Below, in pieces: positions 43,000 through 51,810 of a stretch of 64,000 bases of DNA (position 1 is its first letter; the number at the start of each line of letters is the position of its first letter). This DNA is from Streptomyces yatensis (lineage in GTDB: Bacteria > Actinomycetota > Actinomycetes > Streptomycetales > Streptomycetaceae). The DNA is taken from assembly GCF_018069625.1 (NCBI RefSeq), contig NZ_CP072941.1:9920001-9984000 (forward strand), read 5' to 3'. The notes under the pieces were generated by a model. The model had not been told where the DNA came from and did not search any database. It saw only the letters and a program-made list of their open reading frames with translations. The position numbers were made by a program, and so were the translations under genes.

Positions 43000-44077
43000 T
43001 ACGGAGGCTCGCACCTCCCGCTGAGCGGTGGCCGACCCTATTACGGAACGTCGCGCGTATGGCTGCCCGTCGTCGCGGATCCGTTGCACTCTGATAAAGG
43101 TGAGTGACCATTCGTGGTCGCCGTTTCGGACCGTCTCGGGGCCCATTATCTCGACCTGGCATTCAGCCGAGCGAAACCGTTGTTTCGCTGCCTCGGCGGC
43201 TTCTGTCTCTGTCGTAGACAGGATGCGCGCGTCCGCGTACGCGTCGATGGCCGGCCGCCGCCCCGGGCACCCGTCCGCTGCCGAGGGGTGCGGTGACCGA
43301 GGCGGGTGTGGTCGCTCCGTTCCGTGATCGGCGTGCTCACCTGCGGGAACGCCATGGCGGATCGCCGGCCTCGATGACGGCTCCCCCGGCCTGCCGGGCA
43401 TCGGCTTGTCTCTGCCACCGGAATCAGGTCATCGCGGCGGCACGGTCATGGGCCGTGGGCGGCCGCCGAAAAGCCGCCGTTCAGGTGGTCGTTCGGCGGT
43501 GTCGCCGGTAAACATGATCTCGCCTCATGGGTCGGCTGATTGGCCGAATGTCGAAATGGTGGATGTGTCGGACGGGCCGGACCGGGCGGGCCGCGGTGCG
43601 CGACCGACGCCGACCGTGCGACCGGCCCCGGTCACGTCGGATTGTCACGGCATGCCGACTGCACGGTTGAATCATGCACTAATGTCCGAAAGTAAATTGG
43701 GATCAAACGGCCATAAGCCGACAGTACTTGCGGCGGGGCGGCCGGGATTAGCATGCGTCCTCGCGCGGCGGCAAGGGCGCCGCTGGGCGATTGGCTAAAT
43801 TGAAATGCATGATCGATTTAGGCTGAAACTAGCTGCCTGAACATCATTGCCGCTCCGGAAGAGGCCCGGATACCGTAAATGCGGGCCCCGAACGACGCGA
43901 AATGCGCAGGGAAACCAATTTCTGCCCGGGGTCCATTTCGCTGGACCCACCACTCCGGTATAGCGCAGTAACTGAACGTATTGCCGAGGGCTTTGTCGCG
44001 CCGTCATGGCGTTTCGGAGCCCGGTCGGCGGATGAGGCCTCGCCGGAGGCCGGGACCGAAATGAGGGTGATGCACAG
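43000..44077. other. 1.1-kb leader upstream of the PKS locus
   Basis: Apart from the doubtful remnant at 43005-43300 I see no gene. The stretch 43640-43980 is unusually AT rich for this genome (several TTGG, TAAATT and GATCGATTTAG-type segments). It should carry the promoter and regulator sites of the biosynthetic operon; TATAGC near 43967 is one possible -10 box. Confidence 0.5.
43005..43300 (-). pseudogene. Possible remnant of a short gene antisense to the MFS tail region
   Basis: The minus-strand frame reads ILSTTETEAAEAAKQRF, then CQVEIMGPETVRNGDHEW and SLTFIRVQRIRDDGQPYARR, a protein-like sequence with lower third-position G+C than its neighbours. It has no start codon in its N-terminal part and its frame continues into the antisense of the MFS gene. 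If real it is a truncated, horizontally acquired gene piece; it may also be chance. Confidence 0.3.
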
Positions 44078-45640
44078 GTGGATGCTGTCTTCGTCATGCC
44101 CGGAACTGTGGCCGCTCCGCGCGGGGGCGTCCTTCGCGATCTCCACGACCGTTACGAGACCGTCCGTGACGCGCTGTCCCGCATCGACAAGGCAGCCGCG
44201 GGCCTGGGACTGCCCGACATCAGCGCCAGGCTGATCGAGGACAACGGCACGAGCGACCGGCGCGGCCCCGAGGTCCAGTATCTGGAGATCTTCGCCGTCA
44301 GCCTCGCGACGCACCACATGCTGGTGGCCGAAGGCGTGGAGCCCATCGCGATCGTCGGACAGAGCATCGGGGAGCTGTGGGCCCTCGCCGCCGCGGGCCA
44401 CCTGCCGGTGGAGGACGCCGCGCGCCTGGCCGTCGCCCGGTCCCAGGCGCTGACCCGGCAGAGCTGGCGGGGGAAGATGCTCGCGGTCGGTGTGGACGGT
44501 CGCCGGGCGGAGTCGCTCGCCGGGCTGGTCGACCATCCCCATCTCGTGCTGGCCTGCGAGAACGCCCCTCGGCAGAGCGTCATCAGCGGGCCCGAGGAAC
44601 TGATCCGGCCTGTGGAGCGGGTGGCCGACGCACTCGGCTGGCCGAGCCTTCCCCTGGACGTCCCGCACCCGACGCACACTCCGGCGATGGCACAGGCCGC
44701 GCGGGATCTCCGGACGACCGCGCCGAGGGTCGCGTACGGTTCCGGACGCTGGCGGGTGCGCTCACCCTGGCTGGGGCGCGACGTCGGCGACGACGACCCG
44801 GTCGACCTGGTCGCCGGCGCGCTCACCGCCCGGGTCCGGATGCTGCAGACGGTCCGCGAGCTGCACGCGGCCGGTGCCGACGTCTTCGTCGAGTGTGGGG
44901 AGTGGCCCGTCGTCACCAAGTTCGTCGAGTCGTCGGTCCCGGGTGTGCGGTGTGCCGTACCGCTCAGCGAGAGCGATCCGGTCGGTGCCGTCCGGGCGTT
45001 GGCCGCGGACTCCACGGCGATCGGCGCGTTCTCCTCGCGCCCCCCAGCGCGGCTGAGTGAGAGGCTCCTGCCCTCCGCGCGGGTGAGCGCGCCCGAGCCG
45101 GCCGGCCCGCCTTCGGCCGTCGCCGTCGCCGTCGTCGAGGCGCCGGCCCGGGTCGCCGCGCCCGTGCCCGCCGCCCCGGCCGCCTACCCGGAGCCCGCCA
45201 CCCCAGTCATCCCTGCCGCTCCGCCCACTCCGGCCGCCGCGGTCATCGCCGCGGCTCCGCCCATCCCGGCCGATCCCGTCATCTCCTACGCTCCGCCCGC
45301 TCAGGCAGCCGCCCAGGCTCCGGCCGTGCCTGTCACCCCGGCCGCTCCGGTGGACGCGGTCGCCCCGCCGTCCGCCGGGCTGGACTACGAAACGGTGCTG
45401 GCCGAGCTGCGCACGCTCTACGGTGACTTCCTGGGCTACCCGCCGGACCTGCTCGGCGAGGACGACGGTCTGGAGTCCGAGCTGGGCGTGGAGTCCCTCA
45501 AGCAGGTCACCCTGCTCGGCCGGGTCTCCGAGCGGTACGACCTGCCCGATCTGAGGTCGAACTCCTCGCTGCTGACCGCCGGTACGCTGCGCCGGATCGC
45601 CGAGGGCGTCGTCCAGGGCCGGGCGGAGGCCGCCGGGTGA
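44078..45640 (+). CDS. Acyltransferase-acyl carrier protein didomain (AT-ACP)
   Basis: 520 residues from GTG 44078 (GAGGGTGA seven bases upstream). Residues about 1-315 are a FabD/PKS acyltransferase: GQSIGEL with Ser96 as nucleophile, His200 in HPTHTPAM, and VFVECG late in the domain. The nucleophile elbow is GQS rather than the usual GHS. An Ala/Pro-rich linker (about 320-430) leads to a carrier domain (432-520) with ELGVESLKQ and Ser473 as the phosphopantetheine site; Glu replaces the usual Asp before it. It should load malonyl-CoA or a similar unit and carry the chain for the megasynthase. Its TGA overlaps the megasynthase GTG (GTGA). Confidence 0.88.
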   Translation: MDAVFVMPGTVAAPRGGVLRDLHDRYETVRDALSRIDKAAAGLGLPDISARLIEDNGTSDRRGPEVQYLEIFAVSLATHHMLVAEGVEPIAIVGQSIGELWALAAAGHLPVEDAARLAVARSQALTRQSWRGKMLAVGVDGRRAESLAGLVDHPHLVLACENAPRQSVISGPEELIRPVERVADALGWPSLPLDVPHPTHTPAMAQAARDLRTTAPRVAYGSGRWRVRSPWLGRDVGDDDPVDLVAGALTARVRMLQTVRELHAAGADVFVECGEWPVVTKFVESSVPGVRCAVPLSESDPVGAVRALAADSTAIGAFSSRPPARLSERLLPSARVSAPEPAGPPSAVAVAVVEAPARVAAPVPAAPAAYPEPATPVIPAAPPTPAAAVIAAAPPIPADPVISYAPPAQAAAQAPAVPVTPAAPVDAVAPPSAGLDYETVLAELRTLYGDFLGYPPDLLGEDDGLESELGVESLKQVTLLGRVSERYDLPDLRSNSSLLTAGTLRRIAEGVVQGRAEAAG

Positions 45641-48600
45641 CGGACGACAGCCTGCGGGGCAAGGTCGCCCTCGTGACGGGCGCCGCGAAGAGCCTCGGCG
45701 CGGACATCGTGCGACGCCTGGCGCGGGGCGGCGCCCATGTGATCGTGAACTACTTCCACTCGGTCGACCAGGCGAAGCTGCTCCAGGAGGAACTGGAACT
45801 GGCCGGCCACAGCTGCGAGTTCATCCGCGCCTCGGTGGCCAAGACCAGCGAGATCGACCGGATGTTCGATCTGGTCCAGGAGCGCCACGGTGGCCTGGAC
45901 ATCCTGATCAACAACGCCGCGGGCGGGGCGTTCCTGCCCCTGTTCGACATCGACGACACCTACTGGCAGCGGGCGTGGTCCACCAACGTGATGGCGGCCT
46001 ACCACTGTTCGCGCCGGGCGGCCGAGCTGATGGCCGGACGCGAGGGCGCGAGCATCCTGTGCCTGTCCAGCGTCGGGGCGCACCAGCCGGTTCCGGGCTA
46101 CGGTCCCGGTGGTGTCACCAAGGCCGCCCTGGAGTCGCTGGTCCGCTATCTCGCACTGGAACTGGTCGGCCAGGGCATCCGGGTCAACACCGTGCTGCTG
46201 GGCTCCGTCGCCAGCGAGATCGTGGTGAACCTCGACGGTCCGGCGACGTTCGGCGGCACGGCCGTGGCCGACGAACTGATGAACCGCACCCTCTCGACGC
46301 CGGAGGCGGCCCGGTTGATCGTGCACCTCCTCCACGAGGACGCCGGTTTCATCACCGGGCAGACCCTCGTCGCCGACGGTGGTATCAGCATCGGCGGGAT
46401 GCAGGGCCTGCGACTGCACAGCAGGCTGGCCGACCAGGTGAGCAAGCCCGCCCGCCGACCGGTTGTGCCGGCGTCGGCGCCGACACCCCCCGCGCCGTCG
46501 GCGTCCGTACCGGCCCCCGCGCCTTCCGCGAGCGCGCCTTCCGCATCCGCACCCGCCCCCGCGCCGTCAGCCCCCGCTCCATCCGCGACCGCCCCCGTAC
46601 CCCCACCGCCCCCAACACCCCGACCACCGGTGACCTCGGTGTCGGCCGCGGTGCCTGACGAAGTGCCGGACGCGGCGTCGGCCGAGGTGCCGGACCGGTC
46701 GCCGGAGGCGGACCCCGGTGCCGTCGCGGTCGTCGGACTCGGCCTGGCACTGCCCGGGGCCAACAACACCGCGGAGTTCTGGGACCGGCTGCGGGAGGGT
46801 GTCCTGCTCTCCAGCGAGCCGTCCGCCTTCGACCTGAAGCACTTCTGGGCTCCCACCCGCGAGGAGACCGACGCCTTCTACGTCCGCGAGGCCGGATACC
46901 TCCACGACTTCGTGCCGGACCCCGCCTCGATCACCGAACCGGACGGGAACATCGGACACCCCGGCTGGCCGCGGACCACCCGCTGGCTGCGGCACTGCGC
47001 CGTCCAGGCGCTGGCGGGGGTGCGCCGGCGTCCGACGGACCGCTGGCTCACCGCGACCACCGGCATCCACGACCAGACCGGGCTCGGCCCCCAGGGCATC
47101 GTCCTCGGCGACGAGTACAAGCGCATGGTGCGCGATGCGATCCCCGCCGACCGGGACGGCGACTGGCTGGCGGAGCTCGCCGACCACGCGATCAGCGCGC
47201 AGTACGGCGGTGACGGCGGCGACCCGCAGTCCTACCTGCCCGCGTCCGTCGTCCGCAACGCGCTGCGCGGGCTGATCCCCGGTGACACACAGCACCTCAC
47301 CCTCGACGCGGCCTGTGCCAGCGGACTCTTCGCCCTGGACGCGGCGGTCAAGGCGCTGCGCGAGGGCTCCTGCGACGTGGCGCTGGCCGGTGGCACCTCG
47401 GTGATCGAGCCGATCGGGTTCACGCTGTTCTGCCGGGCCCAGGGCATCTCGATGAGTGGCCGGGTACGGCCGTTCGACCGGGCGGCCGACGGGACCCTGA
47501 TCGGCGAGGGCGCGGTCGCGCTCGTCCTGAAGCCGTACGCGCGGGCCGTCGAGGACGGCGACCGGGTGCTCGGTGTCATCCGGGGCACCGGACTCGCCGC
47601 CGACGGGCGGGGCAAGGGCATCCACGCCCCGGCCACGCGCGGGCAGGAACTGGCGATCGCCCGTGCCTGGGCCGACGCGGGCGTCGAGGCCGACGACGTG
47701 GACTGGGTGGTGGCGCACGGCACCGGAACGCCGGTCGGCGACGAGATCGAACTCCGCTCGTTGCTGTCCCGGCTCGGGCCCGGTGAGCGGACGTGTCTGC
47801 TGACGTCGAACAAGCAGGTCTTCGGGCACACCGGGGTACTGGCGGGCCTGGTCTCGGTCGCACACGCGCTGGTCGCCCTCGAACGCGGAGCGGTGCCCGG
47901 CCAGCCCGTGGTCACCGATCCGCATCCGTTGCTGGGCGACGGCGAGCGGCTGACCGTGCCGGTCAAGGACGCCCCCTGGCCGGCCGACCGGGCGCGACCG
48001 CGCGTCGTCGGGGTGTCGTCGTTCGGCCTCGGCGGGGCGGACGCGCACGTGGTCATCTCCGACCACGCCCCACGGTCCGTCCCCGCGCGGAGGCCAGGCG
48101 TCGATGTGCGCGACGACAGGGAGGACCTGGTCGTCGTCGGCTGGAACACCCACCTTCCCGGCCTGGAGCCCGACCAGGTGCCCGCCTGGCTCCGTGGCGA
48201 CGGGCCGCTCCCGGAGCCCGGTTTCGGCACGCCGTACCCCCTGCCCTCGCCGCGTGACGTGCGCATCCCGCCGCTGACGATGCGGCACATGGACGCCGCC
48301 CACCTGATGGTGCTCCAGGCGCTCGGCCCCTTGCTGGAACAGCTCGGCGAGCCGGGCACGAGCCTGCGGCCCACCACGGCGATCGTGATGGGCTCGACGC
48401 TGCCGACCACGCACAACACCCAGGCGGCGCTGCGGGTGCACGCCGCCGAGTGCGCCACCGCGTTCGACCTGCTGCCCGACCCGGCGCAGGCCGAGGTGCT
48501 CAAGGAGTACCTGGCGAAGGGCATGGCGGAGGCCAAGGGAGTGATCCCCGGCGATCTGAACGAGGACGACTTCACCGGTGCGGTCTCCTGCATCCTGTCG

Positions 48601-51600
48601 GGCCGGGCCGCCAACTACTACGACTTCCAGGGCCTGGGGACCAGCGTCTACTCCCAGCGGGACTCCGCGCACACGGCCGTCGACCTGGCCCTGCGCCAAC
48701 TCCGGCACCGGGCCTGCGACCTCGCCCTGGTCGGCGCGGTGTGTCTGCGGCCGATCAGCGGCTGGGACCGGCACCTGGCCCACCTGGTGCCCGAGGGCCG
48801 GTCCATCGCGGAGGGCGCCGCGGTCCTGGCGGTCACCCGGCGCTCGACCGCGCTGGAGCACGGACTTCCCGTGCTGGGCACGCTCTCCGCCGAGGTCGCC
48901 GTCGCCGACCCCCGGCACCCGGCCACGCCCTCGCACGCCCTTCCCGTACTGGCCGGCACCGGACACACCTATCTCTCCCTGGACGCCCTGCTGACGGTTC
49001 TCAAGGCCGTCGTCACGGAGACGGACACCGTGGTCCGGCCCGCCGCCACCGGCTCGCCGCTGATCCGGTTCACCCCGCCCGCGGGCCCGCGGAACGCGCT
49101 CACCGGCTCGCAACAGGCCGAACCCGAACGCGCCGACCCAGAGCACATCGGGTCCGCGCACACCGGCCCAGCCCCCGTCCAGCCGGAACACGCCGGATCG
49201 GAGCAGGAGAGGTCGGAGCAGGACGGGGCGGAGCACACCGAGGAGTTCACCGGCCGCCGTCAGACCTTCCGGCTCGTGCCGACCGACCCGCCGCCGGCCG
49301 AGCCCACCACGCCGTCGATCCCGCCGGGCACCGTGGTCATCACCGACGCCCCGGACCTCGCCGCCGTGGTCACCGGCCCGGACACCGCCGTCTGGTCACC
49401 GCGGCCGGACGTCGCGGGCACCGCCCATGTGCCGCCCGAGGACGCGCCCGGCGCGCTGACCGGCCTGCCGTTCGTCCCGCGCCACATCCGGGTGCTGTCC
49501 CGGCTGCCCGTCGACGACGACGGGTGCGAGGAGGCCGAGGCCACCCGGGTGGAGGACCTCCAGGACCTCGCCTTCACCACGCTCCAGGCGGCGCTGCCCG
49601 CGCTGCGCTCCGGCGGCTCGCTCGCCGCGCTGCTGCTCGGAGAGGTGCCGGACGATCTGCCGCCCCCGTTGAGCGGACTGTTCACCGGTCTCGTCCGCTC
49701 CGTACGGGCCGAGGTGCCGCAGTGCGGCGGACTGACCCTGATCAGCGACGCGGTGGACGCGGCTACCGCGCTGGACCAGTTGGCGCGGGCGGGCGCCGCC
49801 CAGGTGCCGACCCATACGCTCGCCTGCCGCGGGGACGACTGGCTGGCCCTGGCCGTGGCCGACGATCCCGTGTCCCCGTCCGACGGCGCCCCGCTGCCCT
49901 CCGGCGCGGTCGTGGTCGCCTTCGGCGGCGCCCGGGGGATCACTCCCGAACTGCTGCACGAGGTGGCCCGCGGCACCGACCGGCCGTATGTGTATGTCAT
50001 CGGCCGCACCCCGCTGCCGGACACCGACGACTCGCTGCCGTCGCAGGCCGAGTTCATGGCCGCCGAGCGCCGACGGCGTCCCGAAGCCTCCGTGCGCGAG
50101 CTGCGCGTCGCCTACGAGAAGGCCGAGGCGCGCCTGGAGGTGCGCCGTACGGTGCGACGGCTGGCGGAGCTGTGCGGCCAGGACCGGGTCCACCACCGCG
50201 TGTGCGACGTCCTCGACGCCGAGCGCACCACCGCCGTCCTCGGCGAGATCCTCGACCGGCACGGACGGATCGACCTGCTCATCAACACCGTCCTCGACCT
50301 GCGCTCGCGTGCGCTGCACGCCAAGACCCTCACGGACTTCCGGGCCGTGCGGGCCACCAAGGCCACCGGCTACCGCAATCTGAAGCGGGCCCTGGCCGGG
50401 CGCACGCCCCGGATCTGGTGCAACTTCAGCACGCTGGCGACGCTCGCCCCCGCGCCCGGCGACATCGACTACTGCGCCGTCAACGAGTACCTGGCGTACG
50501 CGAGCGCCAGGGCACGGCGGCACGGGCCGGCGGGCGGCCATGAGATCGCGGTCCTGTGGAGCGGCTGGCGCGAGGTCGGCGTCGCCAGCAGCGTCACCAT
50601 GCGCGAGACGCTCAAACGCAACAAGATGGACGCCTACATCAGCACCGCGCAGGGACGCGCGCAGTTCCTGTCCGCGGTGACCCGGCCGCCGACGAACGGA
50701 GTGGCGTTCTTCATCCGGGAGGAGGAACGCGTCCTGCTGGCCCGGCGCGGCATCAGCACCCACGGCTCCCGCGTCGAACCGCGGATCGAGGCCCCGGACG
50801 CGCCGGAACCGGCCCCGCCGGACCCGGAGCTGACCACACCGCTGCTCGACGGCGTGCTGTACCGGGGCGACCACTGGGCCGTGTTCACCAAGACCTGGGA
50901 TCCGGGCACCCTCGCCGAGCGGGACGGGCGGTGGATGCGGCACCACCAGGTCAACGGTGAGTACACGCTCGCGGGCACGTTCACCCTGGAGGCGGCTGCC
51001 GCGGCGGCGGCCACCCTCTGTCCCGGACTGCGGGTCACCGGATTCCGCGGTCTCGTCTGCCGGTCGTCGATCACCGTCCGGCTCGCCGGGCCGCTGCGCA
51101 CCGTCGCGGTGGAGGCCCGGGTGGTGAGCCGTACGGGCGACCGCGCCGAGGTGGCCGTGCGGATCACGGCACACCGGATCGGCAAGAACGGCAAGGTACT
51201 GCGCTTCAACGACCTGCTGTGCGAGACGCGGGTGCTGCTCGCGGACCGCTTCCCGGCGCTCGCCGGACCGCCCGACTTCTCGGGCCACGAACCCGAACCC
51301 GACTTCGCGATGCCGGTGTACTCCCCGGATCCGCCGATCTCGCTCACCGGACCGTTCGCCGGCACCGGTGACTACGCCCGCGGGCCGGACGGTAACAGCG
51401 CCAGGTTCCGTCTGGACCACGCCGCCTGGGCGCCGGTCCTGGCCGGGATGACCGTACCGGCGATCCTGCTGGACGCGATGGTGCACCTGTTGCTGCTGCC
51501 GCCGCGCGGTGACCTGCCACCGCTGGTCGGGCCGATGGCCGGGCTCGACGAGGTCGACCTGGGCGGGCCCGGCGACGACTGCCGGCTCAGCGCGCTGCAT

Positions 51601-51765
51601 CCGGTCATCCGGCTGCACTGCGACTTCGCCACCGGGGAGCTGACCGCGCTGACCGGTGACGGGCAGGTGCTGGCCCGGATATCCGGGGTCAGCGCACACG
51701 CCCTGGACCACAGCGGAGAACTCGTCCGGCCCCGCGGCGACGCGCCACGACCGGTCCGTTCCTGA
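45637..51765 (+). CDS. Iterative type I synthase: ER(FabL-like)-KS-CLF-like-KR-DH
   Basis: 2042 residues. 1-265: short-chain reductase with TGAAKSLG and Tyr155-x6-Lys162, the FabL/FabI enoyl-reductase spacing rather than Tyr-x3-Lys. 270-355: Ala/Pro linker. 361-810: ketosynthase with Cys560 (TLDAACASG), His694 (AHGTGTPVGD) and His731 (VFGHTG), so the triad is intact. 825-1145: second KS fold without the active Cys (YDFQGLGTSVYSQRDS), like a chain-length factor. 1150-1210: acidic linker. 1290-1705: ketoreductase with GGARG and Ser1598/Tyr1612/Asn1616. 1735-2020: double-hotdog dehydratase, His1770 (HQVNGEY) and Asp1946 (LLDAMVH). No AT or ACP inside; both come from the preceding coupled gene. 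The layout is PUFA/hglE-synthase-like; the product should be a chain reduced and dehydrated each cycle. Confidence 0.88.
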   Translation: MTDDSLRGKVALVTGAAKSLGADIVRRLARGGAHVIVNYFHSVDQAKLLQEELELAGHSCEFIRASVAKTSEIDRMFDLVQERHGGLDILINNAAGGAFLPLFDIDDTYWQRAWSTNVMAAYHCSRRAAELMAGREGASILCLSSVGAHQPVPGYGPGGVTKAALESLVRYLALELVGQGIRVNTVLLGSVASEIVVNLDGPATFGGTAVADELMNRTLSTPEAARLIVHLLHEDAGFITGQTLVADGGISIGGMQGLRLHSRLADQVSKPARRPVVPASAPTPPAPSASVPAPAPSASAPSASAPAPAPSAPAPSATAPVPPPPPTPRPPVTSVSAAVPDEVPDAASAEVPDRSPEADPGAVAVVGLGLALPGANNTAEFWDRLREGVLLSSEPSAFDLKHFWAPTREETDAFYVREAGYLHDFVPDPASITEPDGNIGHPGWPRTTRWLRHCAVQALAGVRRRPTDRWLTATTGIHDQTGLGPQGIVLGDEYKRMVRDAIPADRDGDWLAELADHAISAQYGGDGGDPQSYLPASVVRNALRGLIPGDTQHLTLDAACASGLFALDAAVKALREGSCDVALAGGTSVIEPIGFTLFCRAQGISMSGRVRPFDRAADGTLIGEGAVALVLKPYARAVEDGDRVLGVIRGTGLAADGRGKGIHAPATRGQELAIARAWADAGVEADDVDWVVAHGTGTPVGDEIELRSLLSRLGPGERTCLLTSNKQVFGHTGVLAGLVSVAHALVALERGAVPGQPVVTDPHPLLGDGERLTVPVKDAPWPADRARPRVVGVSSFGLGGADAHVVISDHAPRSVPARRPGVDVRDDREDLVVVGWNTHLPGLEPDQVPAWLRGDGPLPEPGFGTPYPLPSPRDVRIPPLTMRHMDAAHLMVLQALGPLLEQLGEPGTSLRPTTAIVMGSTLPTTHNTQAALRVHAAECATAFDLLPDPAQAEVLKEYLAKGMAEAKGVIPGDLNEDDFTGAVSCILSGRAANYYDFQGLGTSVYSQRDSAHTAVDLALRQLRHRACDLALVGAVCLRPISGWDRHLAHLVPEGRSIAEGAAVLAVTRRSTALEHGLPVLGTLSAEVAVADPRHPATPSHALPVLAGTGHTYLSLDALLTVLKAVVTETDTVVRPAATGSPLIRFTPPAGPRNALTGSQQAEPERADPEHIGSAHTGPAPVQPEHAGSEQERSEQDGAEHTEEFTGRRQTFRLVPTDPPPAEPTTPSIPPGTVVITDAPDLAAVVTGPDTAVWSPRPDVAGTAHVPPEDAPGALTGLPFVPRHIRVLSRLPVDDDGCEEAEATRVEDLQDLAFTTLQAALPALRSGGSLAALLLGEVPDDLPPPLSGLFTGLVRSVRAEVPQCGGLTLISDAVDAATALDQLARAGAAQVPTHTLACRGDDWLALAVADDPVSPSDGAPLPSGAVVVAFGGARGITPELLHEVARGTDRPYVYVIGRTPLPDTDDSLPSQAEFMAAERRRRPEASVRELRVAYEKAEARLEVRRTVRRLAELCGQDRVHHRVCDVLDAERTTAVLGEILDRHGRIDLLINTVLDLRSRALHAKTLTDFRAVRATKATGYRNLKRALAGRTPRIWCNFSTLATLAPAPGDIDYCAVNEYLAYASARARRHGPAGGHEIAVLWSGWREVGVASSVTMRETLKRNKMDAYISTAQGRAQFLSAVTRPPTNGVAFFIREEERVLLARRGISTHGSRVEPRIEAPDAPEPAPPDPELTTPLLDGVLYRGDHWAVFTKTWDPGTLAERDGRWMRHHQVNGEYTLAGTFTLEAAAAAAATLCPGLRVTGFRGLVCRSSITVRLAGPLRTVAVEARVVSRTGDRAEVAVRITAHRIGKNGKVLRFNDLLCETRVLLADRFPALAGPPDFSGHEPEPDFAMPVYSPDPPISLTGPFAGTGDYARGPDGNSARFRLDHAAWAPVLAGMTVPAILLDAMVHLLLLPPRGDLPPLVGPMAGLDEVDLGGPGDDCRLSALHPVIRLHCDFATGELTALTGDGQVLARISGVSAHALDHSGELVRPRGDAPRPVRS

Positions 51766-51810
51766 CAGCCGGGTCCTGACAGCCGATTCGTGACAGCCGA
51801 GGAGACAGCA

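Noticed and set aside
45061..45380. Ala/Pro repeat-like DNA in the AT-ACP gene (and 46440-46640 in the megasynthase)
   Set aside because: These are low-complexity interdomain linkers typical of multidomain synthases, not genuine tandem repeats.
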